NCBI GenBank assembly: GCA_902782895.1
Contig: CACZPA010000278.1
Span: 1 to 8,786, forward strand
DNA length: 8,786 bases
Source of the DNA: an uncultured Eubacteriales bacterium
GTDB lineage: Bacteria > Bacillota > Clostridia > Lachnospirales > Bianqueaceae
Direction: 5' to 3'
Below the pieces are notes generated by a model, which saw only the letters and a program-made list of their open reading frames with translations, did not search any database and was not told the origin of the DNA. Numbering within the stretch: position 1 is the first letter of the stretch; each line of letters opens with the position of its first letter. Both the position numbers and the translations under genes were made by a program. Shown here piece after piece: positions 5,916-8,786 of the stretch.

Positions 5916-5953
5916 GTTGGAAGTAAAGGTATAGGAAAGGAAAAGAAAAAAAC

Positions 5954-8128
5954 ATGGTAAGAGAATTCACAATGGAGCTTGCGGGACGCACACTGCGTGC
6001 GGTCATCGGAAAGGTCGCGGAGCAGGCGAACGGAGAGGTCCTGCTGTATTACGGAGACACCTGCGTGCTGTCTACAGCTACTGCTTCCAAGCAGCCTCGG
6101 GAAGGCATCGATTTCTTCCCGCTGTCCGTAGATTATGAAGAGAGACTGTATTCCGTCGGCAAGATCCCCGGAAGCTTTGTAAAGAGAGAAGGACGTCCGA
6201 CAGAGAACGCCGTTCTGACCGCGCGCTGCATCGACCGTCCGATGCGTCCTCTGTTCCCCAAGGACTACCGCAACGACGTAGCGCTCGTTAACACCGTGCT
6301 CTGCGTCGATCAGGACTGTGCGCCCGAGATCCTGGCGATGGTCGGTTCCTCTATCGCGGTATCGATCTCTGACATCCCGTTTGACGGACCGATCGGAGCC
6401 GTTTCCGTAGGCCTGGTGGACGGCGAGCTGGTCATCAACCCGACTTCCGCCCAGCGTGAGAAGAGCGAGCTGAATCTGACGGTTGCTTCTACAGCGGATA
6501 AGGTCGTCATGATCGAGGCCGGTGCCAAGGAAGTGCCTGAGGATAAGGTCCTGGAAGCGATTTTCTTCGGTGATGAAGTCAATAAGAAGATCGTTGCCTT
6601 TATCAACGAGATCGTTGCCGAAGTCGGCAAGCCGAAGCATGCTTATCAGGAGCATGTTATTCCGGCCGAGGTTGTCGCGGATCTCGAGAGAGTCATTCCG
6701 CAAGAGCGCATGGAAGTCGCTGTCTTTACCGATGACAAGACAAAGAGAGAAGAAGCTGTCGCGGCTCTGACCGAGGAATTCGAGCAGTATATCGCGACAC
6801 TTCCGGAAGACAAGCAGGAGATCTACAACGCTAACGTCGCGGACGCTGTTTACCAGTATGAGAAGAAGACGGTCCGCAAGATGATCAAGATCGACGGCAA
6901 GCGTCCTGACGGACGTGCGATGGACGAGATCCGTCCGATGTCTGCCGAAATCGACATCCTGCCCCGTACACACGGAAGCGGACTGTTCAAGCGCGGACAG
7001 ACGCAGGTTCTGACGGTCGCTACGCTTGGCGCGATCAGCGAGCAGCAGAAGCTGGACGGTCTGGATGAGCTCGAAGAGACCAAGAGATATATCCATCACT
7101 ACAATATGCCTTCCTACTCTGTAGGAGAGACCCGCCCGAGCCGCGGACCCGGACGTCGTGAGATCGGACACGGAGCGCTTGCCGAGCGTGCGCTGCTCCC
7201 GGTTATTCCTTCCGTAGACGATTTCCCGTACGCGATTCGTCTGGTTTCCGAAGTTCTGAGCTCTAACGGATCCACCTCCCAGGGCTCCATCTGCGGCAGC
7301 ACACTGGCGCTGATGGCAGCGGGCGTTCCGATTTCCGCTCCGGTAGCCGGTATTTCCTGCGGTCTGGTAACAGGTGAGACAGAGGATGATTTCATCCTGC
7401 TGACCGATATCCAGGGCCTGGAAGACTTTTTCGGCGATATGGACTTCAAGGTTGCCGGTACCTTCAAGGGTATCACGGCGATCCAGATGGATATCAAGAT
7501 CCACGGACTGACCCGCGCGATCATCGAAGGTGCGATCAGACGCAACCGTACCGCTCGTGAGTATATTCTGAACAACATCATGCTGCCGGTTATCTCCCAG
7601 CCGCGTGAGAGCGTCAGCCAGTATGCTCCTAAGATCTATCAGACACAGATCAATCCGGAGAAGATCGGTGAGGTTGTCGGACCTAAGGGTAAGGTTATCA
7701 ATCAGATCATCGCGGAGACCGGCACCAAGATCGACATCGAGGAAGACGGTCATGTATTTGTCTTCGGCGCGGATGAAGAGATGTCCAAGAAGGCCATCGC
7801 GATCATCGAGTCCATCGCCAAGGATGTGGAAGTTGGCGAGATCTACAACGCGAAGGTTGTACGTCTGGCCACATTCGGCGCTTTCGTACAGCTGACACCG
7901 AGCAAGGACGCGCTGCTGCACATCTCCGAGATCAGCTATGAGCGGATCGATAAGGTTGAGGACGTTCTGAAGATCGGCGACGAGATCATGGTCAAGGTCA
8001 TCGGTATCGATGATCAGGGCAAAGTCAAGGTTTCCCGCAAGGCGATTCTCCCGCCACGTGAGGGCGGAGATCAGAACCGCGACTCCGGACGCCGTCAGGG
8101 CGGCAGCCGCAGAGACCGCAGGAACTGA
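5954..8128 (+). CDS. pnp: Polyribonucleotide nucleotidyltransferase (PNPase)
   Basis: This 724-residue enzyme degrades RNA 3' to 5' with phosphate, releasing nucleoside diphosphates, and acts as a cytoplasmic trimer in mRNA decay. Domain order is normal: first RNase PH domain (about 10-145, with CIDRPMRPLFP), helical linker domain (about 150-300), second RNase PH domain (about 315-555, with GPGRREIGHGALAERAL and SNGSTSQGSICGS), KH domain (about 560-620, with GPKG at 576-579) and S1 domain (about 626-693). D491, D497 and K499 match the E. coli catalytic D486, D492 and K494. The last 25 residues are a polar Gly/Arg-rich tail, probably unstructured and RNA-binding. The purine-rich ribosome binding site (GGAAAGG, 5934-5940) is 13 bases from the ATG, longer than ideal; an in-frame ATG at 5972 has no better site. 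dut follows after two bases. Confidence 0.98.
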   Translation: MVREFTMELAGRTLRAVIGKVAEQANGEVLLYYGDTCVLSTATASKQPREGIDFFPLSVDYEERLYSVGKIPGSFVKREGRPTENAVLTARCIDRPMRPLFPKDYRNDVALVNTVLCVDQDCAPEILAMVGSSIAVSISDIPFDGPIGAVSVGLVDGELVINPTSAQREKSELNLTVASTADKVVMIEAGAKEVPEDKVLEAIFFGDEVNKKIVAFINEIVAEVGKPKHAYQEHVIPAEVVADLERVIPQERMEVAVFTDDKTKREEAVAALTEEFEQYIATLPEDKQEIYNANVADAVYQYEKKTVRKMIKIDGKRPDGRAMDEIRPMSAEIDILPRTHGSGLFKRGQTQVLTVATLGAISEQQKLDGLDELEETKRYIHHYNMPSYSVGETRPSRGPGRREIGHGALAERALLPVIPSVDDFPYAIRLVSEVLSSNGSTSQGSICGSTLALMAAGVPISAPVAGISCGLVTGETEDDFILLTDIQGLEDFFGDMDFKVAGTFKGITAIQMDIKIHGLTRAIIEGAIRRNRTAREYILNNIMLPVISQPRESVSQYAPKIYQTQINPEKIGEVVGPKGKVINQIIAETGTKIDIEEDGHVFVFGADEEMSKKAIAIIESIAKDVEVGEIYNAKVVRLATFGAFVQLTPSKDALLHISEISYERIDKVEDVLKIGDEIMVKVIGIDDQGKVKVSRKAILPPREGGDQNRDSGRRQGGSRRDRRN

Positions 8129-8130
8129 GA

Positions 8131-8643
8131 ATGATTCGATTTGAAAAAATAAGCTTTCGCCAGTATCGGGAGGATCGCCTCCCGATGCTCGGAGGAGCCG
8201 GGAACGTAGCGTCGGAAGACGATCTGCGGGCCGAATACGACGCCATTTCTCTCCCGCAGAGAGGAACGGCGTTTTCTGCAGGTTACGATCTGCGGACACC
8301 GTATGATTTTGTGCTGAAGCCGGGGGATGAGACCGTGATCCCGACCGGACTGAAGATCCGCATGCCGGGAGAATTCTGGCTGGGCATCTATATCCGCTCC
8401 AGCCTTGGATTCAAGTATTCGGTCAGACTGCTGAATTCTACCGCGGTGATCGACGCGGATTACGCGGACGCCGACAATGAGGGACATATCAAGGTCGGAA
8501 TCTATAACGGCGGCAGCAAGGAGCTGTCCCTGCATAAGGGGGACGCTTTCGCACAGGGAATTCTGCAGAAATACTATCTGACGGATGACGATGCGCCGGT
8601 CAAACAGCGCCGTACCGGAGGATTCGGTTCTACAAACAGCTAA
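8131..8643 (+). CDS. dut: dUTP diphosphatase, long-form trimeric type
   Basis: This 170-residue enzyme hydrolyses dUTP to dUMP and pyrophosphate, keeping uracil out of DNA and feeding dTMP synthesis. All five trimeric dUTPase motifs can be found: AGYDLRTP (50-57), RSSLGFK (89-95), NSTAVIDADY (102-111, with D108 and uracil-binding Y111), KGDAFAQG (136-143) and TGGFGSTN (162-169). Differences from the short E. coli-like form are about 30 extra N-terminal residues before the first motif, an extra ADADNEGHI stretch after motif 3, and Ala105 in place of the usual Gly in motif 3. I recall similar long forms in Firmicutes and their phages. The ATG lies two bases after the pnp stop, with an AGGA (8120-8123) inside pnp, so translation is probably coupled. 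A terminator follows directly. Confidence 0.93.
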   Translation: MIRFEKISFRQYREDRLPMLGGAGNVASEDDLRAEYDAISLPQRGTAFSAGYDLRTPYDFVLKPGDETVIPTGLKIRMPGEFWLGIYIRSSLGFKYSVRLLNSTAVIDADYADADNEGHIKVGIYNGGSKELSLHKGDAFAQGILQKYYLTDDDAPVKQRRTGGFGSTNS

Positions 8644-8647
8644 TTAC

Positions 8648-8685
8648 GCTGTCTGTCCCTAAACGGACGGACAGCTTTTCGTTTT
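8648..8685 (+). terminator. Intrinsic terminator after dut
   Basis: GCTGTCTGTCC (8648-8658) pairs with GGACGGACAGC (8665-8675) over eleven positions with one G-U pair and a six-base loop, followed by TTTTCGTTTT. It begins four bases after the dut stop and likely ends the pnp-dut transcript. The next gene starts only about 30 bases further on with no clear promoter between, so read-through probably serves it. Confidence 0.85.
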
Positions 8686-8715
8686 AGAAGAACAGAGCGG
8701 TATAACGGAGGAATT

Positions 8716-8786
8716 ATGACTAAAGTCGGCGTAATCTCAGATACACATGGAATCCTGCGGCCGGAGATGCTTCGCGTCCTGCAGTC
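8716..8786 (+). CDS. YfcE-type metallophosphoesterase, N-terminal fragment
   Basis: Only 23 codons are in the window; the gene continues past the right edge. The translation MTKVGVISDTHGILRPEML matches the start of the YfcE/MJ0936 group of calcineurin-like phosphodiesterases. D9 and H11 of SDTHG are the first metal-binding residues, and the LRPE that follows is typical of this group. A GGAGG (8707-8711) lies four bases before the ATG. It reads in the same direction as pnp-dut but sits after a terminator. The natural substrate of this family is mostly unknown. Confidence 0.8.
   Translation, partial: MTKVGVISDTHGILRPEMLRVLQ

Noticed and set aside
5907..5935. Separate promoter for pnp with TATAGG as -10
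   Set aside because: The -10 is a poor match and the corresponding -35 (CTTTTC) does not resemble consensus.
5870..8299. An 809-codon open frame on the minus strand opposite pnp
   Set aside because: It covers pnp in antisense, has low-complexity Asp/Leu/Arg-rich translation with no recognisable domain, and no sensible ribosome binding site. PNPase on the plus strand matches its family from end to end, so this is a codon-usage shadow.
8678..8706. Promoter for the YfcE-like gene with TATAAC at 8701-8706
   Set aside because: The -35 position (TTCGTT) is poor, and the start would fall within the ribosome binding site, leaving almost no leader.
1..8786. Mobile elements, CRISPR arrays, tRNA or rRNA genes
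   Set aside because: I found no transposase, integrase, terminal repeats, regularly spaced direct repeats or tRNA-like cloverleaf; the gaps are short and accounted for by promoters, leaders and terminators.

Overview
The window looks like a chromosomal segment of a Bacillota (Firmicutes) bacterium, probably a Clostridia-type anaerobe with moderately GC-rich DNA (mid-50s percent by eye). Supporting signs are AGGAGG-type ribosome binding sites before most genes, TTGACA/TATAAT-type promoters in short AT-rich gaps, a long-form dUTPase of the type I associate with Firmicutes and their phages, and a stand-alone 385-residue SerA with a single C-terminal ACT domain. I see no transposon, prophage, CRISPR array, tRNA or rRNA. 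I cannot name the genus.

Left arm, minus strand (1-2215). A 684-residue cytoplasmic protein of the six-hairpin glycosidase type is followed by a 21-codon ORF with its own ribosome binding site. The stop of that ORF overlaps the start (TGATG) of a gene whose first 23 residues match the nucleotide-binding start of IspD-type cytidylyltransferases. The three lie close together and look co-transcribed.

Divergent control region (2216-2383). Two sigma-A-like promoters point away from each other. A 31-bp imperfect dyad sits between their -35 boxes, and a second dyad covers the -10 box and start region of the rightward promoter. The rightward unit holds a Gfo/Idh/MocA-family oxidoreductase and, two bases later, uracil-DNA glycosylase (ung). 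The glycosidase and the oxidoreductase are probably co-regulated parts of one sugar-handling route whose substrate is unknown.

Right arm, plus strand (4138-8786). serA (3-phosphoglycerate dehydrogenase) has its own promoter. It is followed by rpsO with an extended -10 promoter and a structured leader that could mediate S15 autoregulation, then an intrinsic terminator, a second hairpin, pnp (PNPase), dut (dUTPase, two bases after pnp), a second terminator, and the start of a YfcE-like metallophosphoesterase. rpsO-pnp is a widely conserved pair. ung and dut, the two genes that keep uracil out of DNA, lie about 4 kb apart in different transcription units.

No gene looks foreign or broken. The most unusual points are regulatory (the nested dyads, the rpsO promoter inverted repeat, the rpsO leader, the coupled mini-ORF) and a few altered active-site motifs (oxidoreductase, SerA, dUTPase). 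I did not find a convincing wholly new system. The glycosidase/oxidoreductase pair is the part whose biochemistry I can define least.
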